A DNA stretch of 64,000 nt. Source: Seiridium cupressi. Its lineage: Eukaryota > Ascomycota > Sordariomycetes > Amphisphaeriales > Sporocadaceae. The stretch is taken from positions 248,001 to 312,000 of the forward strand of contig JARVKI010000022.1 of assembly GCA_036674765.1 (NCBI GenBank), read 5' to 3'. This document shows, piece after piece, positions 12,241-23,300 of the stretch. Each line of letters opens with the position of its first letter. Within the stretch, counting starts at the first letter, position 1. The notes beneath the pieces were generated by a model. The model ran no database searches and was not told where the DNA came from. It saw nothing but the letters and a program-made list of their open reading frames with translations. A program made the position numbers and the translations under genes.

Positions 12241-13999
12241 TCTTGTTATATGGGCTCCTGCAAAACGAAACTTTGCTGGCACAGGAAAGAAAACACCCAA
12301 ACGGCTCAGACCCCACGACGGTTGGAGATAGTTCGTCTGGCAGTCCCTCACTGGCTACCTAGATGACTAGGTTGGTGAAAACGTCCCCGCGCTGGACTTA
12401 CACGGACGTAATGGCAGCAAGACTAGCTAAGTGAGCAGAAGCTTGGCGTGTGGTGGAGTGCGTCTGGTGGAGCAATTCACCAATGATGTGAGGAGATTGG
12501 GTAAAAAGCCTGAAGCTTGGGAAGCTCGATTGGACGAGCAGAGTTCCCCTCTGCTTTGGAAACACTCGCAATGAAGTGCCAGCCGGGATGGATGATGCTC
12601 TCAATGGCGGGAATGGGAACAAAGGCAGATCCTAGGTCACGGGAGTAGATGACCGATTGCCTAATGGAAATCGTCCGCAGTCTTCTGACCGTCTAGTATC
12701 CCTTCAGGTCCTTCAGGTTCGGCAGTCCCTAGCTGCGTACCTCGTACCGTGGCGTTGTGAAAGATGAGGAACGTAGCGAATCAAGCACAGAGCAGACTCT
12801 AACCTCGAGGCGACCAGGTTTATTAAACGACTGCATGTAGTCTACGAGGGTGTTGGTCGGCCAGCAAATTTTCTTCAAATTTTTTTTTATTCTTTCCTCT
12901 TTTTTTCTCCCTCCATGTCTGGGCCGACGTCGGCCGTTCTTAGAGGCAAAAGCCATTACTCGATAAGAATTGCAACGTAGGACGTAACCGTAGAAAATGC
13001 AATGCCGTCTCTTGGCCCTGTCAATGCATGCGCAGCAAGTATTGAAGATGGAAGGAAAAATCTTCTCTTCGTAGCCACCTGATGCCCTCTGATGGGTGGG
13101 TATTCTGCGTGCAAGCCAGGCCGCGTTCCCACCATGGCTCGCTTGCGGGGCGCTTCTTGGGCACATCCGCGGATCGTCGAGGCGCTGGGTGACCTCGTGC
13201 TACCCCGCTTGCTGCAAGGCTGCCGGCGTCTTCCGCTCCAGTGGCCTTCAGTGCTTGTTAGTGGATGCGTGGAAGTAAGCGATGCTGCAGGCGAGCCTCC
13301 ATGTTTTGACCAATACGGATCAAGCGTCGACTATGTTCGTCATCTCGACCTTGAACTCCGAATCATGCGATCTTCTGTTGAATTTTTTCTTTTTCTTTTC
13401 CTTTTCTCTAACCCCGATTTGTGCCGCGGGGGGGGAGAGTCTCTCCATCATCTGGAGATATCCAACTCAATCCGGGCTCGATTCTATCCAGCATTTCGGC
13501 CTTGACTTCAAGACAAGATCAAGCACAAAAACAACTCTGTCTTGGCGGTCAAATATAGATCGGTTGTCTGTGTGATCGAGTCGCAAACCCTGAAATCGCA
13601 ATTTTGGACATGTAACATCAGTTGCACTGTGACTTTGCCCACCTTGGACATCCTGGCAGTCTGGCAAGTTGTGGTTCCTTGTCAACTTCCCATCGTAGTG
13701 GACTGCTTAGCCCGAGGATCGAAATATCATCAAGTTCTACGCTACTCTTGAGCGGATAAGAGACTTTCAGGTTTATGGAATGAGAGGACACAAAGACTCC
13801 TGGTATGTAAATGAGGGCTGGGGAATCACTTACATTGCACTTGGCAGATGAGCACTGGTGGCATGGAGTGGGGGTTTGTCCTCAATCAAACCGGCCAAGA
13901 AGGTACAATTGTAAGATATAAACTAATCCATTAAGAATATATACTACGAAGGTAATACCGAACGTTGGAGTCTATTGACACCGGTCGACCTCTCTCGTT
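12241..13999. other. Intergenic, upstream of MFS gene and downstream of GH114
   Basis: It contains the MFS promoter side and T-rich tracts near 12880-12915 and 13380-13410. Open frames of 60-145 codons on both strands show no domain or splice logic. No gene is supported. Confidence 0.6.
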
Positions 14000-15010
14000 T
14001 TACGACTCAGTGGGCGTCACGACGACGCCCGCTCCGTCACAGTACTGCGCGAAACCGTTTAGACCACACGCGCCGCCGTCCTGCTTGATCACCGTGCTGA
14101 ACCCATGGAAGATACTTCCACACACTGTCTCGTAATCGGCATCACTCGCCGGCTCCGTGGGGCAAACGGTATCATCGTTGTCCGTCGTGGCCTGAACGCT
14201 CGCGGGATATTCAATCTGCAGGACCGCCTTACCCTGCTCACCGTAGGTGCTCGCGAAATCCGCACAGAACCCATACTCGAGACAACTTTCCAGCACAGCA
14301 AAATCCGTGATTCCACCTGCCAAGAGGTCTGCGGTAAGCTCTCCGGCGTTTTTCTGTCCCAACAGCTTGCCGGCGGCGTGGATGGGCTTGGCGAGCTTCC
14401 GTAAGAATGTAACGTAGGCGCTCTCGTCGAGCTTGGTCGTTCCGTCCTTGGAGGTCAAGTCCTGAGAATAAGCATCGACGTTGTCCGGGTCAAAGCCGTC
14501 GCAGCCTGCAGCGATGCCCTTTTCGATGCGCGCAAGCATCAGGTCTACAACCGTCTGTGCAGAGACGTCCACATAGGACTCGCCCTCCCAATCACCAATC
14601 CCGCCGTACGTGTAGCCGGCGAAGCTGTCATAATCCTCGTCCCAGATCTGCACGCCGCCACCATTGAAGTAGCACACTACGAGGATGTCGTCACCATTGC
14701 GTTCCTAGCATTTTTGTATTAGTGACTCAACAATGAAGGATATAGATCGAAGGAGACATACCCGGAGCTTCTGGATCGCGGTTTTGCCATCATCGTCCTT
14801 GGCGATGGCTTCCCAGAAGTCGAGCGTCCAGATTCGGGCGTCGGCGGGCTCGATCGTACCGCTGCCAGAAAAATCGATGGGATTGTGAATTTCAATCTGC
14901 CACTTTGCGCCCTGGGGGATGGCCACAGCGCGTGGTGTGAGGATATGGCTACGGGGCGATGGAGAACCTAGCGCGATGCCAGCAAAAAGTGAGAGTACCG
15001 CGGAATGCAT
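14000..15010 (-). CDS. Secreted glycoside hydrolase family 114 (endo-alpha-1,4-polygalactosaminidase type)
   Basis: CDS complement(join(14000..14704,14762..15010)), 317 aa. GH114 enzymes (for example Ega3 of Aspergillus fumigatus) cleave alpha-1,4-galactosamine-containing polymers such as the fungal exopolysaccharide galactosaminogalactan. A signal peptide covers about residues 1-15 (MHSAVLSLFAGIALG). The TIM-barrel domain follows: QIEIHNP near the start, CYFNGGGVQ, IGDWEGESY, and GFDPDNVD at 153-160. Acidic residues after FAVLE, near 222-226, are the likely catalytic region together with the Asp cluster. The 57-nt intron (GTATGT donor, CTAG acceptor) falls in phase 0. The start at 15010 is the first ATG; upstream in-frame codons have none. 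Substrate is inferred from the family only. Confidence 0.88.
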
Positions 15011-15824
15011 CGTACCGGACAGTAAGTGGCAAGGTATAGATAGGGCGACTATAAAACGTGGCTGCCTGTGCAATAAGTGAAAGGATGTCGTCCTTTGGAG
15101 CTGGCTGTCCTTTATAGAATTGGATGTAGATATGTCTGTCTAGTTGAGAAGATCTTTTTCTGCGAGAATCATTTTCTTCGGTAGACAACGCCTTTCTCCA
15201 GTCAGTGATAATGGAGTCATGATGTCCTGCATGAGCAATCCAACTAACGTTTTCCTTGCCCACGATGGATCGCCAAGACGAATTTGTAGTTGTTGTGGAC
15301 GAGAATAGAACTTTGGGTGCTTCATCAGTATTGGAGTGGCTTGAAGGATTCTGGCCAAGGACCAATCGTGGTGCTGCTAACGAGCCAGTGCTCAATCCTA
15401 CACGGAAGGCGCAGTAATTGGCGAGATTGACCAGCGCTGGCTCATGGGACCCTTCCCCTGAAGATGGCGGCTGGCAAGCAACCGCTATAGGGCGTCTCCA
15501 TGTATTCCAGACACCTGCATGCAGCGCGGCACGGCACGCTCCAGGATATGCTCACTTTGAAGGCCCCAGCGATCGGTAAGAATTGCACTTTCGATTAGTC
15601 ACAGAATGTAGGGGATCGAATGATCTGGGCGTATCAGCAACTAGACCTGAAAGCCGTGTCACGGGTACGACTTTCTACCATGGTGTTCCAAAAGCCAACC
15701 CTTGCAGTGCGTCCATGAGCGCCAACTATAGGTACCCCTTACTCGCACGCAATGGTAACCCACTCCAAACGCCACTCGTGAATTTGACCATACCATCGTC
15801 ATGATTTGATGCCGACACCAGATA
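15011..15824. other. Intergenic, GH114 promoter and HDAC 3' flank
   Basis: This should hold the GH114 promoter (minus strand, from 15010 upward) and the 3' flank of the deacetylase gene. Minus-strand open frames of 72-148 codons overlap but have no recognisable content. No gene is supported. Confidence 0.55.
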
Positions 15825-17327
15825 TTAGTGCTCCATGGGCACTCCAATACCTTCCTCTTTGTCCTTTCTGCCTTCCTCATCCCTTTCGTCCAACTCTTCC
15901 TTGATCTTCTGCTCGATTTCATCCCGTATGCCTCCAAGATCGGGAGGAATCACGGAACATTGGACGCTGGGTGCTGCACCCACGAAACGTAGTTGTTCGG
16001 TGACGTGCTGTATAATCTCTTGCATTCTCTTCTGGGTATTGCGGTTCTGCCGGGCATCTCCCAGTATCTGTTCTATCGTTGGCAGGAGAACACTGTCGTA
16101 CTCAAAGTTCTTCCTGTATGGAGTATGCAGCGGAATCTCGTGGCTGGCCGCGACATTCTTCTGATTGCCTGTAGCAATGGCCGTCTCATAAGCCCACGCT
16201 CGAGCCACGTTCTTGGGCGTGTAGCCGCCACCTCCAACAACAATCAAAGGAACGCCGAGGCCTTTACAATATTCGAGGCACGAGCCATGTCCCTGTACGA
16301 GCAGGTTGAACTTGCCCAACCTGTCTCCTGCCAGCGAATCGGCGCCGCATTGAAGCAGGATGGCCTCAGGCCGGAACTTTTCGACGCAACGCGAAATGAC
16401 GTTTTGAAATAACCATTGGTACTGCTCATCCGTAATGCCGTCGTTCAGAGGTACATTGATGGCATGATGCGCGCCGGGGTTATGCTCGCTCTTTGGACCG
16501 TTGTCTTCCAAGGCACCCGTTCCGGGGAAAAAGTTTAGGGGGTCGTACTTGTGGAAAGAGACGGTCATGACCCTATCGGTCGAGAAGAAGGCTTCCTCCA
16601 CACCGTCGCCATGATGGACGTCAATGTCTATGTAGAGAACTCGTTTGTGTATGCGTAGCAGTTGCAAGATAGCAATGACAATGTCGTTGATGTAGCAGAA
16701 ACCCGAAGCCTCGGATCTTTTCGCGTGATGCAATCCTCCACCCCAGGCAACGGCAATATCAGATTGTTTTGTGCACAACTTTCTGGCTGCATCCAGGGAT
16801 GCGCCGCCAGACAAGGAACAATAGTTGTAGAGACCCTCGAAAAGCGGACAGTCGCTTCCTCCTAGATTAAATCTGAGATCGGATGTAATTCCGTCCAGAT
16901 CAAGTGGTGTTGGCTGTGGTGCCACGGTGCCGAGAAAATCCACGTAGTCGGAGGTATGAAACGAGGTTAACTCATCATACGTAGCTGCCCGTGCTGTGTA
17001 GTTTTTCATGGTGTAGTGCATTCCATATGCAGTCACGAGACTTTTAGTGAGGGTCAGTCTCCAAGGCTTCATTGGATGCGTCTGCCCGAAGTGGTGTTTC
17101 TCCATGTCGGGATTGTAGTGAAACGAGACGTCATATCCCTTTGGAGTCGTGATGCCAAGTTCTTGCATGGTGCGCTTCGCCTTATTTCTGTAGGCGGCAT
17201 TTTCAAGTTCCGAGGGTCTGTCCAAGGGCTTGAAGAACTCCTCAACGACTGGCTCATTTGCGATGTGAGGAAGGTAATTTGGCTTGGGCAGCCGGAAGGT
17301 ATATGGGTTAGGCCGTTCTACTTCCAT
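15825..17327 (-). CDS. hos2: Class I histone deacetylase, HOS2 type
   Basis: Intronless, 500 aa. A zinc-dependent lysine deacetylase of the Rpd3/Hos2 class; Hos2 proteins act in the nuclear Set3-type complex. The N-terminus (MEVERPNPYTFRLPKPNYLP) resembles fungal Hos2. The domain covers about 70-400: GGGLHHAKRSEASGFCYIND with the paired His at 200-201, DIDVHHGDG with metal-binding Asp/His at about 234-242, VSFHKY, and a Gly-rich GGGGYTPKNVARAW loop. All key residues I can check are intact. The tail is acidic and coiled (KIKEELDERDEEG). The frame stays open 74 codons upstream but contains no ATG, so 17327 is the first Met. It is divergent from the ING-family gene at 18735. Confidence 0.95.
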   Translation of the reverse strand: MEVERPNPYTFRLPKPNYLPHIANEPVVEEFFKPLDRPSELENAAYRNKAKRTMQELGITTPKGYDVSFHYNPDMEKHHFGQTHPMKPWRLTLTKSLVTAYGMHYTMKNYTARAATYDELTSFHTSDYVDFLGTVAPQPTPLDLDGITSDLRFNLGGSDCPLFEGLYNYCSLSGGASLDAARKLCTKQSDIAVAWGGGLHHAKRSEASGFCYINDIVIAILQLLRIHKRVLYIDIDVHHGDGVEEAFFSTDRVMTVSFHKYDPLNFFPGTGALEDNGPKSEHNPGAHHAINVPLNDGITDEQYQWLFQNVISRCVEKFRPEAILLQCGADSLAGDRLGKFNLLVQGHGSCLEYCKGLGVPLIVVGGGGYTPKNVARAWAYETAIATGNQKNVAASHEIPLHTPYRKNFEYDSVLLPTIEQILGDARQNRNTQKRMQEIIQHVTEQLRFVGAAPSVQCSVIPPDLGGIRDEIEQKIKEELDERDEEGRKDKEEGIGVPMEH

Positions 17328-18734
17328 GGCGAACGTCTTCGCGCATGAAAGCGCCGTGGGAGGTGGTGAGTCCGCTAGGCCAAGTACAAAACCCGAAATT
17401 CTGGAGGGAAATCTGGCTTGCGGCCTGTATTCCAAGTAAGAGATATGAAGGGAAATCCCAGGTTCGTCAGAGTCCGGCCCGACCTGCGACGATGGACTAA
17501 TAATGTTGCCAACCTTCAACCGGGAAAGTAACTTTCTGAAACTGCCCAAGGGGCGCGCTGTGAGGTAGGGATGGAGTTCTCGGCAGAATGCGGATAAAGG
17601 CAGTCTAGTCGGGGATGTACAATATTCTGCGACTATGGACTTTCTCAGCGTTGGAAATGCTTCAGTCGTCGACTGCTTGAAGACGTCTTTTCGTTGGTGG
17701 ACGAGAAGGAAAGGTGCAGTGAGTAATGTAGAGAAGGAAACATTGCTGTTGCGCTGGGGCTAAGCCCTTTCGGGACACGCTGAGGGTACCTTGCTCGAGA
17801 TGTACTGTACTCAATGGCCCAGAACTACGTTGGCCCTCTTCGGACCGTACCTCGAAACGGCGTTATGCATATCTATGGCCATACGTATGTAATCAAGGTT
17901 CACGGATGCACAGGCCAGGCCGCCGCACATATTAGCCGGCATATATGACAGACACTTCTGCTTTACGACACGGTGGATGCAAACTCAAAAAGGGACGCCG
18001 ACAAGGAGGTACATTCACATTGACTGAGCTTGGACTCTAGCACTGGAAGTGCACTAGCTCCCGGCCCAGCGGCCAGACCCACGACCCAGGCGAAAACTGG
18101 AGAGGAGGCTGAGGCGACCAGCTCGAGTTTCCCATGTTCCATGTGCATCCGGCCTCGCGCCTCCCCACCGTCCCGCCTTTGCAGTAAGCGCAATTTCTCT
18201 TGGACTATTTGGCACCGGCCACGCGGTTTTCCTCTTCGATATCGTGTTTGCCGAACGAGGCGTAACCTCATTCGGGTAATATCCAGCAGGGGACTTTGGT
18301 TGGGCATTGGGGACTTTTTCTTCCTGGGTGGCCCTTGAACGTCTGATTCGATTCAGCGCCCTGAAGGTGAGCCAGACCAACGCTCATACATCATCCTCAT
18401 CGTCATCTGCCGCTGCGTTGTGCCATCTTCCCTCTGGTCGTCGCATGCTACCTACGTGTGCTGCTGCTTCCACTTACCATACACCCGCCATACTTTGCCC
18501 AGCCCGCCCTTTTCCATCTCGTGGGTCTACATCAGAAGCCTCTCAAGTGGAAAGAACGGGACACACAGAAGCAAGAAAGACAGAAAAAGGCGTCCGTGGA
18601 GCCAAACGCAGGGAACGAGAAAAGCACGCTTCTCCTGCCTTGGCTCCCACTTCGTACCCCACTTCGTGCTGTTCATATATACTCATATATATATACAACG
18701 CGCTGCCCCAGCGAGGAGGGTTCGATTAACAGCC
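17328..18734. promoter_or_regulatory. Shared divergent promoter region, HDAC and ING genes
   Basis: This 1.4 kb lies between two head-to-head chromatin genes and holds no other gene. The end near the ING gene contains a TA-rich run around 18675-18700 (tatatactcatatatatata), a possible TATA-like or microsatellite element, about 40 nt before the start codon. Co-regulation is inferred only from the arrangement. Confidence 0.5.
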
Positions 18735-20078
18735 ATGCCTAGAGACGACCTTTCGATCGATTTCGTAAACAGGATGGCGCCCTCGGTGGAGGCGCAAGAC
18801 CCGGGGCTCATCCTCGAGGACTGGGTCCACCGAACGTCGAACCTACACGAAGAGATACGCTTTCTCCAGGACGAGATTCATGATAAGGACCGAGCTTATC
18901 ACGACTGCGTCAAGACTATAGAGGACAGTGATGGGAAAATACAAAGATGGATACGCGCCAACACCAGCGCTCAACCCAACCCCCGTGAGGACTTCCTACG
19001 AAACACCATACAGACCAACTATGCCAAGGCCGAACAACTGGCCTTCGAAAAGATGACGTTATCGTCGAGATTGAGCCAGTTGCTGGAGAAACACTTGCGG
19101 CATTTGGACGGACAGATCAAGGTCTTATACGATCGAGGAGAGCCTGGCTTCACGAACCCAGACGAGACACCATCAGTGCTGCGGCCGAGCGCTGCCAACC
19201 ACAGTATTCCCAGCACGAAATACCCAAATGCCGCAGCATCCTCGCCGATGGGCAGCCTGACCAGTAGTGTGACGCTGGGAACGAGGCTCACCAACCCCCA
19301 GATTCGTACCACGCAAGCTCAGGTTCATGGCTCAAGCTCTGCACCTGTTACACCAGCAGCCACCATCATACTCAGTCGCAAAGACCGCGAGTCCTCAGCC
19401 GGCCCGGGGAGCGGTGTTCCGCGGAAGGGTCCGCGTACCAACAGTGGTCTCGGCAACACACCCGTAGCTTCGAGCGGTCTTGCGCGCCACTCGTCCATCG
19501 GTCCGGGGACTCCGAAGCCAGGAACGCCAGGCGCAACAGGGAGAGCAGGAAGTGCCGGACCCCGGGCGTCAAGCAAATCCAACGGCGGCGTGCGCAAGGG
19601 CACCCCGAGCGGCGTAGCGGGACGTAAGAAGCCACCGAACGCCAAATCGGGCCTGAACCGTGTGAAACAGGCCGGGCGGTCTAAGGGCTCCCCAACCTCG
19701 ACCGCAGACAGCGAGCTTTCGGACGCCGAGTCAGCGCCTAGTTCGCGCGCCGGTTCTCGAGCGGGCAGCGGCACCCCGGCACCTTCGGCCGCCACCAGCC
19801 ACCTACCGCACAAGCGATCACATAAACACACTGGAGAAGACGGCGACGACGACATGGCTGATAGTGACGCCGATGCCAGCGGGTCGGGCGAAGAGGAGGA
19901 CGAGGAGGGCAAAAAGTACTGTCTGTGCCAGCACGTATCGTATGGCGATATGGTGGCCTGTGACAATCCGGACTGTCCGTACGAGTGGTTTCACTGGAAC
20001 TGTGTAGGTCTAAAGAGCGAGCCGGAAGGCCGTTGGTTCTGTCCCGAGTGTCGTGAGCAGAGAAAAAAGGCCAAGTAA
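18735..20078 (+). CDS. ING-family PHD finger chromatin protein (Yng2/Pho23-like)
   Basis: Intronless, 447 aa. ING proteins are histone H3K4me-reading subunits of acetyltransferase (NuA4, Yng2) or deacetylase (Rpd3L, Pho23) complexes. The N-terminal ING domain (about 15-140) is helical and begins near [20 protein letters not shown]. The middle (about 160-385) is a low-complexity Ser/Gly/Pro/basic region with nuclear-localisation-like clusters. An acidic stretch (SGEEEDEEG) precedes the C-terminal PHD finger from about 395, with the C4-H-C3 pattern visible in [26 protein letters not shown] and WFCPEC. The spacing IQRWIRAN...PREDF resembles Yng2 more than Pho23, but I cannot settle the subfamily. 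The frame is open upstream to 18420; that part overlaps the TA-rich leader and is not conserved-looking, so I start at 18735. Confidence 0.9.
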   Translation: MPRDDLSIDFVNRMAPSVEAQDPGLILEDWVHRTSNLHEEIRFLQDEIHDKDRAYHDCVKTIEDSDGKIQRWIRANTSAQPNPREDFLRNTIQTNYAKAEQLAFEKMTLSSRLSQLLEKHLRHLDGQIKVLYDRGEPGFTNPDETPSVLRPSAANHSIPSTKYPNAAASSPMGSLTSSVTLGTRLTNPQIRTTQAQVHGSSSAPVTPAATIILSRKDRESSAGPGSGVPRKGPRTNSGLGNTPVASSGLARHSSIGPGTPKPGTPGATGRAGSAGPRASSKSNGGVRKGTPSGVAGRKKPPNAKSGLNRVKQAGRSKGSPTSTADSELSDAESAPSSRAGSRAGSGTPAPSAATSHLPHKRSHKHTGEDGDDDMADSDADASGSGEEEDEEGKKYCLCQHVSYGDMVACDNPDCPYEWFHWNCVGLKSEPEGRWFCPECREQRKKAK

Positions 20079-20684
20079 AGTAGGATTCGGTTTGGACGAA
20101 ATCATACGACTTCCGTCAAAGGTGGAAGGGGTTGTGCGTCATGAGTCACGAAGGAATGAAGCCAAAGGGGTTCACTATCATCGAGGTACTCCACAGAGCA
20201 TAATGAGGCCCCAAATCTACATGTGAAGGCACTCTGTATTTCGGCTGATTAGATGATTGAGGTTCCCCAGGAACCACGCATTCTACTACTATGATGTACT
20301 GTCCAGTGCATATCGCTGCGCAGAGCTCACGCTGTGTAACTTTTCTGCTGTGTACTACCCCCCCTTTTGGCGTCTGGCAACCAGGGAGGTGGGGAAACCA
20401 CTGCGACACGTGAAATAATAACTAGAGCACGTAGTCATATTGGAATTATTTAAGTCCTCGTGTATGCAAACACATGTTCAAAGTCAAATATCAAGGATAG
20501 CCAGTAGATTTAACAATTCCCAATCTTATTCATCTCATTAGGTACGTAAGTCAGGCCCTATACCCTTGGCCTGGCTTATGACCTTGACTTTGTATTCACG
20601 CAACGCTTTGTCCTGCTCTAAAAACATGCCCAGCACAACATCGGGGACTTTGGAAAGAACAAGTAGGAGCCGGAGACTGGAACA
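20079..20684. other. Convergent intergenic stretch, ING and UGP1
   Basis: Holds the 3' flanks of two convergent genes. Nothing else is supportable. Confidence 0.6.
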
Positions 20685-22708
20685 CTAGTGCTCAAGTAGG
20701 CGCAAGCTACCCTGAACAACCACGTTCTCGAGGATAGATCCAGGAGGAATATCAATCGTGGAGCCCTCTGTTGCTACAATGATGACGGTTCCCTTCAGCA
20801 CAACGCCGCGACCAAGGTTGACATTACCAGTAATGGTCAAATGGTCGAGTTCGACGATCTTGGGGATCGAGGGAATGTGCTTCGCAAAGTCGGAAACCTT
20901 CTTGAAGTCACTTCCAAGCTTGATCAGGGGGGCATCGCCGAAGCGGCTTGCGCTCATTTGCAGTTGGCCGTGCTTCAGAGCGTACAGGTCGGACTTGACG
21001 AGGAGAAGATCGGAGCATGTCTTGACGGGCAAGAAGCGGCGACGCGGCACGTTGACACCGTGGGCGTTCTTGAAGTGTCGGATAGCGGCACCAACAGCCG
21101 TCTCGAGCTGGAGGACGGAGACATCGGACTCTCCCTTCTTGTCGCCGGGGATGGACTTTCCGTTGGGGATAATCTCCATCTCGAGCTCGTCGTTCTCGAC
21201 AACACGCTTGATGGCCTTGACGTTCATCCAGATGTTATTGGTGTTGAAGTACTTGAACTTCTTGATCGACTTGAACTCGTTGACATGCTCCTTGGGAACC
21301 TGAGCGATCTCGAGGAGACGGACGGAGCCCTCGTAATCGATAATGGTACCACCCTTGACATCGGCCTTGGTCTTGTTGGTCAATTCCATGAGATACTCGG
21401 ACTCGGTCTCAACCATGTGTTGCAGAATTCTGAGATCAACAACGGCGCCCAGGTTGTCGACGTTGGACAAGAAGATGATCTCGATGCCTCGCTCAATGAG
21501 CTTTTCAAGGATACCAGAGTTGTACAGGGACTCGAAGACATCACCGTGACCGGGGGGGTACCAGTCAGAAATGGCAGAGTCGAAGCTCTTGGGGGCAGGC
21601 AGGAGAGAATCCTTCAGGATTCTGGGGTATCTCGACTGGTTGAAGGTCAGGATGTCGACGTTGTGGCCCTCATACTTCTTGATGATAGCAGCGGTATCAT
21701 CGTTGGTGTTGAACGAGTTCATCAAGATGAACGGCACATTGGTGTTGTACGTCCGGTTGAGGTACTCGACTTGGCGCACAGAGAGATCCAGGAAGGACAT
21801 GCCATCACGGACCTCAATGACAGACTTGGGGCCGACGCAACCCATGGAGGTACCGAGACCACCATTGAGCTTCAGGACGGCGAGTTTGTTGAGGAAACCC
21901 ACGGATTCGGAGTTGGCAAGGTCTTCGTAGTCGACGACTTGTCCTTGGGCCGGAGGTGCAATACGGTCCCAGTCACTATTCCAAGTCATCGTTAGCAAGT
22001 CACCCAGCTATCCAGGGCGATTCAATCCACATACACAGCATTGCCCTTGGACTTGTCGTTCAAGTAGCGTCGGAAGAGTGAGAAGAAGTTGTCCATCTCG
22101 GTCTCGAACAGCTTCTTCTCTTCCGGGTTCTTGACGCTCTGGGCGAGCTCAGTCAGGGAGTTGCGCATCTGCGCAGCAGCAATGTTCTGTGAGGCATTCT
22201 CGAAAGCCTTGCACCCCAAGTCAGTAAGTTTTCGAGTCATATTGGACATTTATGGAGTGCCAGAAAGATAGAGGTAGGCAGAGGAGGCAATGTTGTAGAG
22301 ATTGTTTATTTGGGAATGCTCATCGGGAAGGGGGAAGAAGCAGTGTTTCTGGGATACGGATTGTGTGCTTGTCCTTGTCGTCCGTGACAGGTCGGTCAGA
22401 GTCGGTTCCAGCAGCACCCGTTCAGTGTCCCGGGTGCCTATTGTAGCGCCGGCCAATACACTTCTCGGCAAGGCGCTGGTAGCGAGTCTGGCGGCCCTGG
22501 AGTGGGTGCAAGTAATGGGGACGTCATACGGCCATTGTTTGCGGTGGACGGAGCAATTGCATTTGTGACAAAGAAACAGCAACTCGGGGCAACTGACCAT
22601 GTGGGATCGTGTCTTGCCGTGGTGGCGGCCGGGGGCGTCGCCGTCGTCCTTGCCGCCAAGTGGCGACTTCAGATGCGAGGGCAGAGCACTCTTGATCGCT
22701 TGAGCCAT
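20685..22708 (-). CDS. UGP1: UTP-glucose-1-phosphate uridylyltransferase
   Basis: CDS complement(join(20685..21975,22035..22207,22598..22708)), 524 aa. The enzyme makes UDP-glucose from UTP and glucose-1-phosphate, the precursor for beta-glucan, glycogen, trehalose and other UDP-sugars; it is cytosolic. Exon 1 encodes 37 residues ([14 protein letters not shown]...). Exon 2 contains [16 protein letters not shown]. The nucleotide-binding signature [10 protein letters not shown] lies at 131-140, with NSFNTNDDT and [10 protein letters not shown] further on. The C-terminal left-handed beta-helix starts near [14 protein letters not shown]. Intron 1 is long (390 nt), with a GTCAGT donor and GCAAG acceptor. 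Intron 2 has a GTATGT donor and GAATAG acceptor and restores the AVDWDR join. A second in-frame Met lies inside intron 1 at 22249 (see findings). Length is normal for the family. Confidence 0.95.
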
Positions 22709-22873
22709 TGTGAAGGACTGGGTGGGAGTGGTCAAATCGAGGGTAAAAGTTGCAACTTGTGCTGTGATGTCGAGGATGGGCAAAAGTCACAAGTTTGTAG
22801 ACCAGGAATGGCGGGGTAGTAATGGCGGCTCGACTGAGAGCTTTCAGGAGCTTCGACTTTTTTTGCTTGGCCT

Positions 22874-23118
22874 CTGGGGGAAGAAAATGAGGAGTTAGCG
22901 AAGTTGACGTAATGTGCAACAACCCTGCCGCAAGGGGATGCAGCAGGATGCGGTCAGCCAGTAGCAGAGCATGCGCCGTTGGATCTTGCTCGGTTGCTAC
23001 TGGGCAAGCGCAGCCAGCACGACCTGCTAATGTACAGTAGCAGCACTGCAAAGGGGCAAATACCAGCACGAGCTGCAGAGATCACCGCTGTTCCAGGCAT
23101 GGGACAAGTTGAACTTAC
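22874..23118 (-). other. Probable 5' leader intron of UGP1
   Basis: On the minus strand there is a CAG/GTAAGT donor, a GCTAACTCC branch-like site and a CCCCCAG acceptor, spanning 245 nt and entirely upstream of the start codon at 22708. The signals are strong; use is not demonstrated. Confidence 0.65.
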
Positions 23119-23300
23119 CTGATCGACGGCGCCCAAAGACTACAGACAACCAAATCACAGAGGTCGGAGAAGAGCAGAGGAAAACTCACGACCAAAACAT
23201 GGAGAGCTGATGGCCCCTTTTATTGTGATTCCAGGCGCAGCACCTATTCCGATCCCCCCCCCCCCCTCTACGCAGCCCACAGCTGGCCGTCTTTATTTAC
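23119..23300 (-). promoter_or_regulatory. UGP1 core promoter with TATA-like element and C-run
   Basis: The minus strand carries ATAAAAG (23217-23223), about 100 nt before the leader-intron donor, a suitable place for a TATA-like element. A 13-nt C-run on the plus strand (23254-23266) lies just upstream. Both are visible; the promoter role is inferred. Confidence 0.45.

Noticed and set aside
17328..17549. 74-codon in-frame extension upstream of the HOS2 start
   Set aside because: It contains no ATG, so it is unlikely to be translated from this exon.
18420..18734. In-frame extension upstream of the ING gene
   Set aside because: No domain, low-complexity and TA-rich leader sequence, and a family-typical start at 18735.
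19325..19966. A 213-codon minus-strand frame
   Set aside because: It is antisense to the low-complexity middle of the ING-family gene and has only Pro/Ser/Ala-biased composition.
20841..21995. A 384-codon plus-strand open frame
   Set aside because: It lies fully antisense to the UGP1 coding exon. It has no domain and is explained by codon bias of the real gene.
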